A stretch of DNA of 64,000 nucleotides, taken from assembly GCA_965661055.1 (NCBI GenBank), contig CBFICS010000005.1:83517-147516 (forward strand), written 5' to 3'. The notes beneath the pieces were generated by a model that saw only the letters and a program-made list of their open reading frames with translations, did no database searches and was not told where the DNA came from. How positions within the stretch are numbered: the stretch's first letter is position 1; the number at the start of each line of letters is the position of its first letter. This stretch comes from CBFHSF01 sp965661055. Its GTDB lineage: Bacteria; Bacteroidota; Bacteroidia; Flavobacteriales; Schleiferiaceae. This document shows, in pieces, positions 1 through 8,503 of this stretch. The position numbers were made by a program, and so were the translations under genes.

Positions 1-591
1 TGTTGGAAAGACATTAATGTGATCCCAAGCAATTCCAGAAATAACGGTAATATTAGGCTTGTACAGCAAAAACTTAGGTCTTCTATCTATAGGTGAACTC
101 AAGTACTCGTCTCCTTCTAAAACCATAAAATTGGCTTCTTCCGTCATTTTTACCATGGTGGTAAACCCTTCTAACTGAGCCCCCACCATGTAGTCTTCTT
201 CTATACCATGATAGTGTAAAACATGAAGTATCATGGATGTTATGGTCGTTTTACCGTGAGATCCAGCAACCACAACTCTTGTTTTGTCTTTTGAAGCTTC
301 GTATAAAAATTCTGGATAAGAATAAATGGACAGGTTAAGCTCTTTGGCTCTTAGCAATTCTGGATTATCCTCTCTTGCATGCATCCCTACGATTACGGCA
401 TCCAGTTCTTCTACAATACGCGATGAATCCCACCCCATAGAAGAGGGCAGTAATCCATATTCACTTAACCGAGACTTTGAAGGTTCAAAAATTTCATCAT
501 CAGACCCTGAAACACGGTGTCCTGACTCATGAAGAGCTCTAGCTAAATTGTGCATTGCACTCCCTCCAATAGCGATTAAATGGATTTTCAT
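1..591 (-). CDS. mpl: UDP-N-acetylmuramate:tripeptide ligase Mpl (Mur ligase family), C-terminal part outside window
   Basis: Cytoplasmic Mur ligase that would join recycled L-Ala-D-Glu-meso-DAP tripeptide to UDP-MurNAc using ATP. The visible 197 residues begin with a Rossmann-type start (MKIHLIAIGGSAMHNLA) typical of MurC/Mpl and hold the ATP-binding loop GSHGKTT at residues 110-116. A later stretch reads NITVISGIAWDHINVFP, the central-domain signature. Usual length is about 450 residues, so more than half lies beyond position 1. MurC is the main alternative, but the opening GGSAMHNLA and the SDDEIFEPSKSRL segment match Mpl-like proteins of Bacteroidota better. The ATG at 591 is the only sensible start. 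No partner gene is visible. Confidence 0.82.
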   Translation of the reverse strand, partial: MKIHLIAIGGSAMHNLARALHESGHRVSGSDDEIFEPSKSRLSEYGLLPSSMGWDSSRIVEELDAVIVGMHAREDNPELLRAKELNLSIYSYPEFLYEASKDKTRVVVAGSHGKTTITSMILHVLHYHGIEEDYMVGAQLEGFTTMVKMTEEANFMVLEGDEYLSSPIDRRPKFLLYKPNITVISGIAWDHINVFPT

Positions 592-648
592 CTTGCTGTA
601 TTTTGTTTCAAAAATAGTCCTTTAAGATGAAGGGATAAAGGCTAACAG

Positions 649-1617
649 TTACTTTTTGCCCCAATACTTCTCATCCGTCAAGGTTTTTAAAAACGCAATG
701 AGTTGCTCTTTTTCTTCTTGATTAATTTCACGGACGGCGAACGTCTCCTCATTAAGAGTTAATGAATCTACTTTTTGATAATGATCTAAAACTTCTGACA
801 AAGTTTTTGCACCTCCATTGTGAAAATAAGGAGCGGTGATTTCTACATTCCTCAAACTAGGAATCATGAATTTCTTCCAGTCACTTTCTAAAAGGGTTAA
901 TCTATAACGCCCAGGTTCTTCAGAGTCATAATCAAATTTATTTACCGCAAAAAAATAACTAGTTGTCATGGGTAGGTGATGACATTTTTCACAGTTTAAC
1001 TGATCTGAAGTAAAGAGCTTAAGTCCTTGCTGTTCCTGAGGAGTCAAAGAATAACTTCCTTGAATGTATTGATCAAACTTTGAATTATAAGAAAGTAAGG
1101 TGCGCATATAACTAGCCAACACCCTAACCACATGGCGGGGTTGAACTTCTTTATCATAAATATTCTCAAACCTTTTTGAATAATCAGATTCCCTTAGGTC
1201 TTCAATTAACAGCCCCATATTATGAGCCATTTCAAAGTCGGTTTCAAGGGGTGGATTGATGGTCCTTTCCAGGGGAAAAACACCTCCTTCGGCAAAATAC
1301 ATTGGCTTGTAAACCACATTGAGTAGTGAAGGCGAATTCCTAAAGCCCATGGCGCCTTTAACTCCCATGGAAATGGGCTTACCATCAGTAAAAGCTAACT
1401 CTGGAAGATGACAACTTCCACAAGATATTCCACGGTTTCCTGAAAGGAGTTCATCAAAAAACAAATCCTTACCGAGGGAAACCTCAGCTTGTAAAGGAAT
1501 TAAGTGCTCTGGAAATTCTGAAAAATGATGTGGAAGTTCTGGAACATCCCATTTTTCTTGGGTATTAGATGTACAACCCAGAAGAAATAAAAAAATGAAT
1601 AGGACTAACCACTTCAC
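649..1617 (-). CDS. Dihaem cytochrome c peroxidase / MauG (MbnH-like) lipoprotein
   Basis: Predicted exported dihaem enzyme of the bacterial cytochrome c peroxidase/MauG superfamily. A lipobox LLGC puts the lipidated Cys at residue 15. Two c-type haem sites are visible: CGSCH at residues 66-70 and CEKCH at 209-213. The family block PSLRNVEITAPYFHNGG follows near residues 253-269. Length (322 residues) is normal. Its ATG overlaps the stop of the MbnP-like gene upstream by 4 bases (ATGA), so the two are surely co-translated. MbnH enzymes are known to oxidise a tryptophan of their MbnP partner, and this pairing suggests the same type of chemistry here. A plain peroxide-reducing CcpA is the alternative. 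Haem attachment is seen; the MbnH role is inferred from context. Confidence 0.85.
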   Translation of the reverse strand: MKWLVLFIFLFLLGCTSNTQEKWDVPELPHHFSEFPEHLIPLQAEVSLGKDLFFDELLSGNRGISCGSCHLPELAFTDGKPISMGVKGAMGFRNSPSLLNVVYKPMYFAEGGVFPLERTINPPLETDFEMAHNMGLLIEDLRESDYSKRFENIYDKEVQPRHVVRVLASYMRTLLSYNSKFDQYIQGSYSLTPQEQQGLKLFTSDQLNCEKCHHLPMTTSYFFAVNKFDYDSEEPGRYRLTLLESDWKKFMIPSLRNVEITAPYFHNGGAKTLSEVLDHYQKVDSLTLNEETFAVREINQEEKEQLIAFLKTLTDEKYWGKK

Positions 1618-2369
1618 GGTTTTGCGTAAAAAGAAGCCGCTAAATTCATCAACATTTTTTCTCCGATTGCATATTGAGCCGCATTTTCCATATGCGTAGA
1701 ATTCTCTGTCAAGAAGTCAATTTGCCCCCCAGGACCATTGAACACTCCTGGAATGTCTATGCCGAAATTTAGAGTGTCTACCCCAGAGCCAATTGTTATA
1801 GGGTATTCATATTCTTTAACATACCCCAACTCATCAGCCCCTGGATGGTAACTTAACAACAGTAAAGAATCTGTCCCATTGTTGTCAAATAAGGTTCTTC
1901 CTTCTAGCACTAAAAACCTATATTTTAAGGCCCACGACCAATACATTGCTTTGCTAGAACTCAAAGGGTTATCAATAGAAACCGAATTGGGGTCGGTTGC
2001 GTTAAGAGCAGCATCTAGGCCTACAATAAACTTGATCTTTTTATAGCTTCCCTTGGCAAGAGACATTTCAACAGTGTTTTTACCATCAGCCATACTAAAA
2101 AACTCAACCGTTGAAGCCGTTACCCATTGATTACTAGAATTCTGAAGCTGAATTCTTGAAAGGTAAAACCTCATACCTTCTACCCTTAGCCACTGTGAGC
2201 CAGGTACAGAAAGATCTTGATTTAGTCCAACCCTATTACTATCTACTGTCATTTCAGTCGATAAAAAAACAGTTTGCTTCTCTACTGGTTTTGTTGGTTT
2301 ATCATCTTCACAACTAATGACCAGGAGACTGGCAGCTAAAGCAATAATGGAGAACTTAAATTTCATCAT
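1614..2369 (-). CDS. MbnP-like (copper-binding family) lipoprotein, copy 1
   Basis: Exported lipoprotein of the MbnP-like family (251 residues). The signal peptide ends in LLVISC with Cys20 as the lipidation site. Family marks include LRVEGMRFYLSRIQL near residues 62-76, and MYWSW followed by KYRFLVLEG around residues 141-157, where conserved tryptophans and tyrosines sit. MbnP proteins are periplasmic or surface copper-binding proteins that are modified by MbnH. The gene lies between a second, more divergent MbnP-like gene (overlap ATGA at 2366-2369) and the dihaem peroxidase (overlap 1614-1617), so all three form one operon. Two Met codons are adjacent (2369 and 2366); either may be used. 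Copper binding itself is not shown by the sequence. Confidence 0.75.
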   Translation of the reverse strand: MMKFKFSIIALAASLLVISCEDDKPTKPVEKQTVFLSTEMTVDSNRVGLNQDLSVPGSQWLRVEGMRFYLSRIQLQNSSNQWVTASTVEFFSMADGKNTVEMSLAKGSYKKIKFIVGLDAALNATDPNSVSIDNPLSSSKAMYWSWALKYRFLVLEGRTLFDNNGTDSLLLLSYHPGADELGYVKEYEYPITIGSGVDTLNFGIDIPGVFNGPGGQIDFLTENSTHMENAAQYAIGEKMLMNLAASFYAKP

Positions 2370-3127
2370 TGATCTAAGGTAAAGGCATCATCATTAAATG
2401 CATTAAACAAATCGGTTGCCTTAGCAAAGTCATCGGCATCGGTTGGATCGCAATTTATCATAGGCACTTGTGCCGGATTGTAAATCATAAGCAACCTAAC
2501 ATCAATATTTGCAGCAAAATGTGCTTCTTTGGCGTTGGCAAGAACAAAATTGGCAGGTCTCTGAAAAGTACTATTAAAGGACTTTGTACCCAGCACCCAC
2601 TTAAAAGGTTCTGAAGGAGCTGAATTTGAAGTATCTGCTCCGTCCTTAAAGTATCCTGTAATTTCTAAAAAGTTGTAACCATCTAATCCGCCTCTGTATG
2701 TAGAACCTTCTGCCATTGGAGAACCTACCGGTTGAGAAACTGGTGGCAATGCAGAGTGAAGTGAGTCAAGTCCTGCTGATATATACATATCACCAGAATA
2801 TGACATAGGTTCAATATTACCTAGAGGCACAATATTGTTATTAAAAGTAGACATTCCAAAATACTTTCCAGCATCAACAGAATCTCCATCATTAATTAAG
2901 ACAAAGTTTGAGTACAGAACCTTAACATTGGTAATTTTGACCTTACCGCCAGGGATTTCATAAATTGAATCCTTACTTAACAGATTCCCATTCCAATAGT
3001 GATAAACATCAAGGAAAACATTTTTACCCTCTGAAGGATCTATTGAATTATCAATAATATCATCCTTACAAGCATTAATAGCAACAAGTCCAGCAAGCAG
3101 AAATATAAGAGAAGTAAGCTTTTTCAT
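2366..3127 (-). CDS. MbnP-like lipoprotein, divergent copy 2 (first gene of the operon)
   Basis: Exported lipoprotein of 253 residues. The start is placed at the ATG at 3127 because it gives a compact signal peptide (MKKLTSLIFLLAGLVAINAC) with lipobox Cys20; the open frame extends 12 codons further upstream but that would spoil the signal. It shares the overall plan of the next gene (a strand KVKITNVKVLYSNFVLIN early, then GYNFLEITG in the middle), which suggests a paralogous MbnP-like fold, but the MYWxW segment is not evident. Its stop overlaps the next start by 4 bases. Family membership is less sure than for its neighbour; a general lipoprotein is the alternative. Confidence 0.6.
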   Translation of the reverse strand: MKKLTSLIFLLAGLVAINACKDDIIDNSIDPSEGKNVFLDVYHYWNGNLLSKDSIYEIPGGKVKITNVKVLYSNFVLINDGDSVDAGKYFGMSTFNNNIVPLGNIEPMSYSGDMYISAGLDSLHSALPPVSQPVGSPMAEGSTYRGGLDGYNFLEITGYFKDGADTSNSAPSEPFKWVLGTKSFNSTFQRPANFVLANAKEAHFAANIDVRLLMIYNPAQVPMINCDPTDADDFAKATDLFNAFNDDAFTLDQ

Positions 3128-3215
3128 TAAAATCAATTTATTTATCAAATATAATTGATTCAAATGAAATGAAAAGTAACGAATGTTAGAAGGGGCTGTT
3201 CAAATGAGTAATAGA

Positions 3216-3989
3216 CTAGTTTTGGGGAATTTCTTCAACCGGAGGAGTCCAAATATAGTCATCAGACTGCTCAATCGCATCCATAATTTGATTTAAAATA
3301 TCATTTGAAGACTTCTTATAGTCGATATCAAGTGGTTCTTTAAATTTTATTTTGAGCTCACAGCCCTTTTTCTTCAGAAAAAGCCCCTTTTTATCAAAAG
3401 CTCTGCGAAAACCATCAACCACAACAGGAATAACTATTGGCTCTAATTCTTTAATAATATGAGCAGTACCTCTTCTTCCCTTGACAAAGGGTTTGGTAGT
3501 TCCTTGTGGGAAAGTAATTACCCATCCACTCTGAATGGCTTTTTTAATGTTGGTAATATCTGTTGGATCTACACCGCGATCTACGGTTTTACCTGCTTCT
3601 CGCCAAGTCCTTTTAATAGACACAGAACCCGCATAAGCAAACAACTTAGGTAAGAAACCAGCCTTCATAGTTTCTCTGGCGGCTATAAAGTACACGTTAA
3701 TACGTGGATTAAATACATGCCAGAAAAAATTAATCCTGTTGTAAATACCCCACTTTGAACAATTAAATATTTGATAAAGCCCAGCTACATCAGCAAAGTA
3801 GGTTTGGTGGTTGCTTACAAACAACACGTTTCTGTCCGGAAGATTTCTAAGAACATCTCCTCCCGTTATAACCGTTTTGTTAACTGCGTTGAATCTATAC
3901 CAAGCCAAAGAGCCAAAGCAAAAAACTACGGCTCTCTTTAGAATATAATTGTACCCAAAGGGATCTCTTGCAAAAGGATTTAAATTCAT
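3216..3989 (-). CDS. 1-acyl-sn-glycerol-3-phosphate acyltransferase (PlsC-like)
   Basis: Membrane-associated acyltransferase that would acylate lysophosphatidate or a similar lysolipid. The catalytic block is NHQTYFAD at residues 60-67, and the substrate block appears as FPQGTTKP. Both deviate from the textbook forms: His61 and Asp67 are separated by five residues rather than four, and the usual FPEGT Glu is Gln. I chose the ATG at 3989; the frame is open to a TTG at 4010, but MNLNPFARDPFGYNYILKR is a better N-terminus. 257 residues. It lies about 60 bases downstream of the Nudix gene on the same strand and may be co-transcribed. The fold assignment is firm; the exact substrate is not. Confidence 0.82.
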   Translation of the reverse strand: MNLNPFARDPFGYNYILKRAVVFCFGSLAWYRFNAVNKTVITGGDVLRNLPDRNVLFVSNHQTYFADVAGLYQIFNCSKWGIYNRINFFWHVFNPRINVYFIAARETMKAGFLPKLFAYAGSVSIKRTWREAGKTVDRGVDPTDITNIKKAIQSGWVITFPQGTTKPFVKGRRGTAHIIKELEPIVIPVVVDGFRRAFDKKGLFLKKKGCELKIKFKEPLDIDYKKSSNDILNQIMDAIEQSDDYIWTPPVEEIPQN

Positions 3990-4049
3990 GGTCTTTAATT
4001 GCTGGGGCAAAGATAAAATTTATGTTGTGCAAGTAGAGTCTTATTTTTC

Positions 4050-4676
4050 TTACAATAAAATTCTTTCTTTTAACTCTGAAACCATCATAGCCGTTGCCCC
4101 CCAAATCACTCTACCTTCAACATTAAAGGCTGGAACTGAATACACTAAACTGCCAACACTAACTTTTTGCTGGTAAAAATTTGCTGGATGCAAAAGATTT
4201 TTCACCGAAAGCGTAAACACTTCGCTTACTTCTCGTGGATCAGGAATGAACTTTGGAAAGCTTTTGGCGTACCCTACAAAAGGGTATACCAGAAAATGAC
4301 TTGGTGGAATATAAACTTCTGATAATTGTCCGATTTTTTGAATAGAATCTGGAGGAACACCTAATTCTTCTTCGGTTTCTCTGAGGGCCGTTTGCCAAAA
4401 ATCAGAATCTTGGTCTTCTTCCTTACCCCCAGGAAATCCAATTTGGCTACTATGAACTCCAGGGTAAGTATTTCTTAGAATAAACACCAATTCAGCACCT
4501 GATCTTCCCGGAACAAGTAGGGCCAAAACCGCCGCTTGTTTAGGATTTTTCTCTAAAATTTTTTCAAAATCTGTTCTAGGACGTTCGGGTGGAACTGCCT
4601 TGTATTGAGCCTCTCTGCCATCCAAGCCACTAGAAAAGCTATTGCTTACCTTATCTATTAGTTCTTCAAGGTTCAA
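4050..4676 (-). CDS. Nudix hydrolase, CoA pyrophosphatase type
   Basis: Nudix enzyme, 208 residues, that probably cleaves CoA or acyl-CoA to 3',5'-ADP and 4'-phosphopantetheine. The Nudix box runs from GGKEEDQDSDFWQTALRETE into EELGV and fits GX5EX7REUXEEXGU. Just before it, HSSQIGFPGG resembles the NuCoA motif that marks the CoA-specific subfamily. The start at 4676 overlaps the end of the upstream exported-protein gene by 11 bases, which indicates translational coupling. Other Nudix substrates cannot be excluded from sequence alone. Confidence 0.85.
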   Translation of the reverse strand: MNLEELIDKVSNSFSSGLDGREAQYKAVPPERPRTDFEKILEKNPKQAAVLALLVPGRSGAELVFILRNTYPGVHSSQIGFPGGKEEDQDSDFWQTALRETEEELGVPPDSIQKIGQLSEVYIPPSHFLVYPFVGYAKSFPKFIPDPREVSEVFTLSVKNLLHPANFYQQKVSVGSLVYSVPAFNVEGRVIWGATAMMVSELKERILL

Positions 4677-5454
4677 CTTTCTCTATTTTTGTTTGAATGG
4701 AACCTAACAAGGCTTTATTAGAAAAAGTTTTATATTCTTGGGTTTCATTGTATTTCTCTACCAATCCTGTTTCTGTAGAAAACTCAATTTGCCCTTGTGT
4801 ATTAACCTCAATTACAGTTTTCACTTGTGAGCTATCGACCAAAGTGAAGTTGTAATGGACCTTTGCCGTTTTTGATTTCAGTTCTATTAACTCTAACTCA
4901 AGGGTATTCGTTGCCACTCCGCCCCTAACAACCTTCCAGCGGTCTCCAACTTTAATTTCATCTCTTTTCGGAAAGTCAAAAAACAATCCACTCAAAGCAT
5001 TCTCTAAAGATCCCGTAGGATCAGTGGAGGCAGGCTTTTCAACAAACACTCCGTAACTATTAAGTTCTCCGGTGGCTTCACTGGACAAAACGGGTTTCAA
5101 TTCTTTTGAAAGCACCCCGCTAACCCCCGTCGTATCGTCAATGTAAGAATCGTATATAGAACTCATTGACCCCATGTTCTGCTCAACCACTATGTGATCT
5201 ACGGTTAGTTTAGTAGAAATGTTTTTATTCTCTAAAACGGACAAGTTCAAGTCTATTTCAAAAAGCATACTCAACGTACTCTTTACTTCTCCCGTAAAAA
5301 ATTGTTGGTCGTAAACGGTATTGTCGACTTTAAAGATATACTCAACCGTTGTGTCTTCTTCAATAATTAGTCTAGGACTCCAACTATCACTCTTAAAAGC
5401 AAACAAAAGGGCCACAATTGTGGCCCCAAAAAATATGTTTGAAAATTTATTCAT
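4666..5454 (-). CDS. Exported protein of unknown function (DUF6263-like)
   Basis: Protein of 262 residues with an N-terminal hydrophobic signal (FSNIFFGATIVALLFAF) and no lipobox cysteine, so probably periplasmic or surface exposed. The rest is rich in beta strands. The segment KVGDRWKV followed by a second half ending in an EYKTF-type strand resembles the DUF6263 group of Bacteroidota, which is only a tentative match. No catalytic residues are recognisable. It sits immediately after dps (stop codon of dps at 5456, this start at 5454) and overlaps the Nudix gene downstream. Confidence 0.6.
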   Translation of the reverse strand: MNKFSNIFFGATIVALLFAFKSDSWSPRLIIEEDTTVEYIFKVDNTVYDQQFFTGEVKSTLSMLFEIDLNLSVLENKNISTKLTVDHIVVEQNMGSMSSIYDSYIDDTTGVSGVLSKELKPVLSSEATGELNSYGVFVEKPASTDPTGSLENALSGLFFDFPKRDEIKVGDRWKVVRGGVATNTLELELIELKSKTAKVHYNFTLVDSSQVKTVIEVNTQGQIEFSTETGLVEKYNETQEYKTFSNKALLGSIQTKIEKVEP

Positions 5455-5455
5455 A

Positions 5456-5932
5456 CTAATGTTTATTAAGCCATGCTCGTAACATCCAAGATTCTTTTTC
5501 TTGTTGAGAAATAAACCCGGTCAATAAATCTACGGTTCCTTCGTCGCTTGCATCACCCGCTTTTTCAAGAATTTCTCTTTCAATTTCAAGAAGGCGCTTT
5601 ACAGAATTCACAACAAAGGTAACAGCTTCTTCATCTCCCACTATTCCCTTTTTTTCTTGAATATCACTGTTTGCAAGATAGTCAGAAAAGCTGTGTAAAG
5701 GAGTATCTCCAAGAGTTAAAATTCTCTCTGCAACCTCATCAATTTTTACAGCGGCATCTGTATAGTACTCTTCAAACTTTAGGTGTAATTCAAAAAAATT
5801 AGACCCTTTTATATTCCAATGAAACCCTCTTAGGTTTTGATAATGGAGTTGGAAGTTTGCTAAAAGCGTATTTAAACTATTTGACAATGATGTTGACTTT
5901 AGGGCGTCTAAGCCTATGCTATTTGTTTCCAT
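5456..5932 (-). CDS. dps: Dps-family ferritin-like DNA-binding/iron-storage protein
   Basis: Dodecameric miniferritin that oxidises Fe(II) with hydrogen peroxide and protects DNA. Ferroxidase ligands are visible in HWNIKG followed by the helix HLKFEEYYTDAAVKIDEVAE, the standard Dps pattern of His and acidic residues shared between subunits. 158 residues from the ATG at 5932; the frame extends two codons to a TTG at 5938, which I did not use. It is divergent from oxyR with a 95-base gap. A -7 element TATATTTG lies about 20 bases upstream, without a clear -33 TTG, as expected for an activator-dependent promoter. Regulation by OxyR is inferred from position and established Dps biology. Confidence 0.92.
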   Translation of the reverse strand: METNSIGLDALKSTSLSNSLNTLLANFQLHYQNLRGFHWNIKGSNFFELHLKFEEYYTDAAVKIDEVAERILTLGDTPLHSFSDYLANSDIQEKKGIVGDEEAVTFVVNSVKRLLEIEREILEKAGDASDEGTVDLLTGFISQQEKESWMLRAWLNKH

Positions 5933-5950
5933 ATTCAATTTTATTTACCT

Positions 5951-5958
5951 CAAATATA
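5951..5958 (-). promoter_or_regulatory. Predicted -7 element of the dps promoter
   Basis: On the minus strand this reads TATATTTG, a perfect Bacteroidota TAnnTTTG element. No TTG is found 17-23 bases upstream (the place holds TTA), which suggests help from an activator, most simply OxyR encoded divergently. Confidence 0.5.
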
Positions 5959-6027
5959 CCCAATGTGAGTGGTATTTTTCGTTAAGTTTGGTTGATATTA
6001 TTTATGTAGTTATAAGTAGATTCAATC

Positions 6028-6966
6028 ATGACAATTACACAACTCCAATACATTGTAGCCGTTGACAATTTTAGACACTTTGCAAAGGCTGCAGACGCTT
6101 GTCACGTGACCCAACCTACCCTATCCATGCAGATCCACAAGCTTGAAGAAGAGTTGGGAGTGTTATTGTTTGATCGCTCAAAACAACCGGTTAAACCAAC
6201 TACCCTTGGTTTAAAAATTATTGAACAAGCGCGAACTATTATCAATGAGTCTGAAAAGGTTTTTCAGCTAACTCAAGAAGCCACTGGAAACTTTGAAGGT
6301 ACGTTTAGACTGGGAATTATTCCGACAGTTGCACCCTACCTTTTGCCTAGGTTTGCCAAAAAAATAGCCGCTAAGATGCCTAAGGTTGAGATCATTATTG
6401 AAGAAATGCAAACCAGTCAAATCATTGCGGCTCTGAGAAAAGATCAATTAGACGCAGGAATATTAGCAACACCCCTAGACGAACATAGCATTGTAGAAAA
6501 GCCTATATATTATGAGCCGTTTACAGCCTATGTACCCGAAGGCCACAGACTGGCCAATGAAGAGTTCATCCTAAATTCTGAATTGTCTACTGATGACTTA
6601 CTCCTTTTAAACGAAGGACATTGTTTTAGAAATAGTGTATTAAACCTTTGCGGACAAAAAGGGGCGACTTCTCAATCAAATATTCAATTTGAAAGTGGTC
6701 AATTTAACACCTTGATTAAATTGGCTGACAAAGGATTTGGAATGACTTTAATTCCATATCTAACCGCTCTAGATTTAACCGGCGATGCCAGAAATCAGGT
6801 CAAACCGATTGCTGACCCAAAGCCCACACGCGAAATTAGTATCGTCTACAGTAGAACTCAACTGAAAATAAACCTAATTGAAGGATTGGCTAGAATTATT
6901 GAGTCTTCCATTCCTGAAAAACTTCTAGAAAAGGGCAAGGAGGTTGTTTCTCCGGTTAGATCATAA
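6028..6966 (+). CDS. oxyR: Hydrogen-peroxide-sensing LysR-type regulator OxyR
   Basis: LysR-type regulator of 312 residues: an N-terminal winged helix-turn-helix (AKAADACHVTQPTLSMQIHKLEEELG) and a C-terminal periplasmic-binding-like sensor domain. The redox pair is plain: GHC at Cys199 and NLC at Cys208, the same numbering and spacing as in E. coli OxyR, so a peroxide-driven disulphide switch is expected. It is divergent from dps, a classical OxyR target. Its last 11 bases overlap the end of the convergent DASS transporter gene. No TAnnTTTG promoter is clear upstream, so it may share a regulated region with dps. Confidence 0.93.
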   Translation: MTITQLQYIVAVDNFRHFAKAADACHVTQPTLSMQIHKLEEELGVLLFDRSKQPVKPTTLGLKIIEQARTIINESEKVFQLTQEATGNFEGTFRLGIIPTVAPYLLPRFAKKIAAKMPKVEIIIEEMQTSQIIAALRKDQLDAGILATPLDEHSIVEKPIYYEPFTAYVPEGHRLANEEFILNSELSTDDLLLLNEGHCFRNSVLNLCGQKGATSQSNIQFESGQFNTLIKLADKGFGMTLIPYLTALDLTGDARNQVKPIADPKPTREISIVYSRTQLKINLIEGLARIIESSIPEKLLEKGKEVVSPVRS

Positions 6967-8380
6967 TCATATAAGCCACTATGGTCAAAATTAGAATACT
7001 GGCTGCATTAGCCCATATTCCTAATCGAGCCATGGTTTTTATTTTTATCACCCCACTTGAAAAAATGATGGCATTGGGAGGCGTGGCCATTGGCAGCATA
7101 AATGCGCATGAAGCCCCGATGGTAAATGGAATTGCCAATGCATAAAACTCCACACCCAAAGCCATAGCTATTCCATAAACTATAGGAAGTACGGTAGTTA
7201 CCAAAGCAAGGTTTGACACCAATTCAGTTAAAAAGACACTGATAATAATAATCATTAACAAAACGCCAAAGACTCCTAATGACTGAAGAGGTAGGTTGCC
7301 TATGGCGTCTAAAAGTCCCGAGGACTTAAATCCTGAAGCCAAAGCAAGTCCGCCGCCAAACAAGAGGAGAATACCCCAAGGCAGCTCTTTTGTATCAGAC
7401 CAGGCCAATAGACCTTTTTTTCCTCCCTTTCGGGGAAGGGCAAACAACAAAACCGCAGAAATTATCGCCACAGAGGTATCTGTTAAACCAGAAATACCTA
7501 ATTGGTTAACCAAGATGGATCTGAAAATCCACACCAAAGCGGTCAAAACAAAAATCAGTAAAACCCTTTTTTCATTTACGCCCATTTTACCCAAATTATC
7601 ATATTCTTTCTGAATAGAAGACGTGTTTACCTTTTTGGGAAGCTTTGACATTTTAATGACTACCCTAAGTATAAAGTAGCAACTAAAAAAAAGTAACAAT
7701 GAAATCGGAAGTCCGATGATTAACCATTCTGAAAAACTTATTTCAGTTTGTAATTGATCCGAAACAAACCCAGCAAAAACCAAGTTTGGCGGAGTACCTA
7801 CTAAGGTTGATATACCTCCAACATTTGCGCTCCAGGCGATTCCGAGTAAAAGTGAGACCGTGAATGACTTCTTGAGTTCTCCTGAAATTACCTCAATAAC
7901 AGATAAGGCAATTGGCAACATCATTACAGTAGTTGCCGTGTTAGAAATCCACATACTTAACAAGTAAGTAGACATCATAAACCCAAATAAAATTTGATGG
8001 GGCTTGGGTCCGCTTTTGGTCAATATCCACAAGGCGATTCTCTTATGAAGTCCCCATCTTTGAATGGCCAACGCCAAAACAAATCCTCCAAAAAACAAGA
8101 AAACTAATGGATGAGAATAATGAATTGAGGTTTCTGCCATAGACTCAACGTCGAGTACCGGCCAAAGAATTAATGGTAGCAGAGCGGTAACTCCCAAGTG
8201 AACAACCTCTAAAAACCACCATACAACCATCCATCCAGAAACAGAAATAACGGCTGCATGAGGGCTTTCCATTACATTTGATAAGGAATTAAACAAAACC
8301 AAAAAAAGCAGTGGACCTGAAAGAATCTTAAACCACCTTTGTATTCTTTTATTCTTGTCGGAGGTATTTTTAGAACTCAC
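6956..8380 (-). CDS. DASS (SLC13) family sodium/anion symporter
   Basis: Inner-membrane divalent-anion:Na+ symporter for dicarboxylates, sulphate or phosphate. About twelve hydrophobic segments, and the family SNT motif in LSMWISNTATTVMMLPIA plus a second SNLALVTTVLP repeat near the C-terminus, as in VcINDY-type carriers. The frame is open to a GTG at 8515, but that extension contains a complete terminator hairpin (8476-8503), so the true start must be downstream; I chose the GTG at 8380 giving MSSKNTSDKNKRIQRWF and 474 residues, close to the family size. A TTG at 8392 is an alternative. Substrate cannot be told from sequence. The 3' end overlaps oxyR by 11 bases. Confidence 0.85.
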   Translation of the reverse strand: MSSKNTSDKNKRIQRWFKILSGPLLFLVLFNSLSNVMESPHAAVISVSGWMVVWWFLEVVHLGVTALLPLILWPVLDVESMAETSIHYSHPLVFLFFGGFVLALAIQRWGLHKRIALWILTKSGPKPHQILFGFMMSTYLLSMWISNTATTVMMLPIALSVIEVISGELKKSFTVSLLLGIAWSANVGGISTLVGTPPNLVFAGFVSDQLQTEISFSEWLIIGLPISLLLFFSCYFILRVVIKMSKLPKKVNTSSIQKEYDNLGKMGVNEKRVLLIFVLTALVWIFRSILVNQLGISGLTDTSVAIISAVLLFALPRKGGKKGLLAWSDTKELPWGILLLFGGGLALASGFKSSGLLDAIGNLPLQSLGVFGVLLMIIIISVFLTELVSNLALVTTVLPIVYGIAMALGVEFYALAIPFTIGASCAFMLPMATPPNAIIFSSGVIKIKTMARLGIWANAASILILTIVAYMIMI

Positions 8381-8475
8381 AAAATTCAAATTTGAGCCAA
8401 AATAATACTTTTTACTAGAGTGCTTTTCAAAGAGTTCATTAGATTCAATAAATCTCTTAATGAATAGGTGATAAA

Positions 8476-8503
8476 ACAAAAAGGGCTCCGTAAAACGAAG
8501 CCC
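8476..8503 (-). terminator. Rho-independent terminator after the DUF1684 gene
   Basis: The minus strand reads GGGCTTCG, loop TTTTA, CGGAGCCC, then TTTTTG. It ends the upstream DUF1684 transcript and lies inside the longest open frame of the DASS gene, which is why that gene's start is moved downstream. Confidence 0.8.

Noticed and set aside
326..532. Open plus-strand frame of 68 codons at the left end
   Set aside because: Antisense to the Mpl gene, whose protein signature is clear; the frame has no recognisable protein features.
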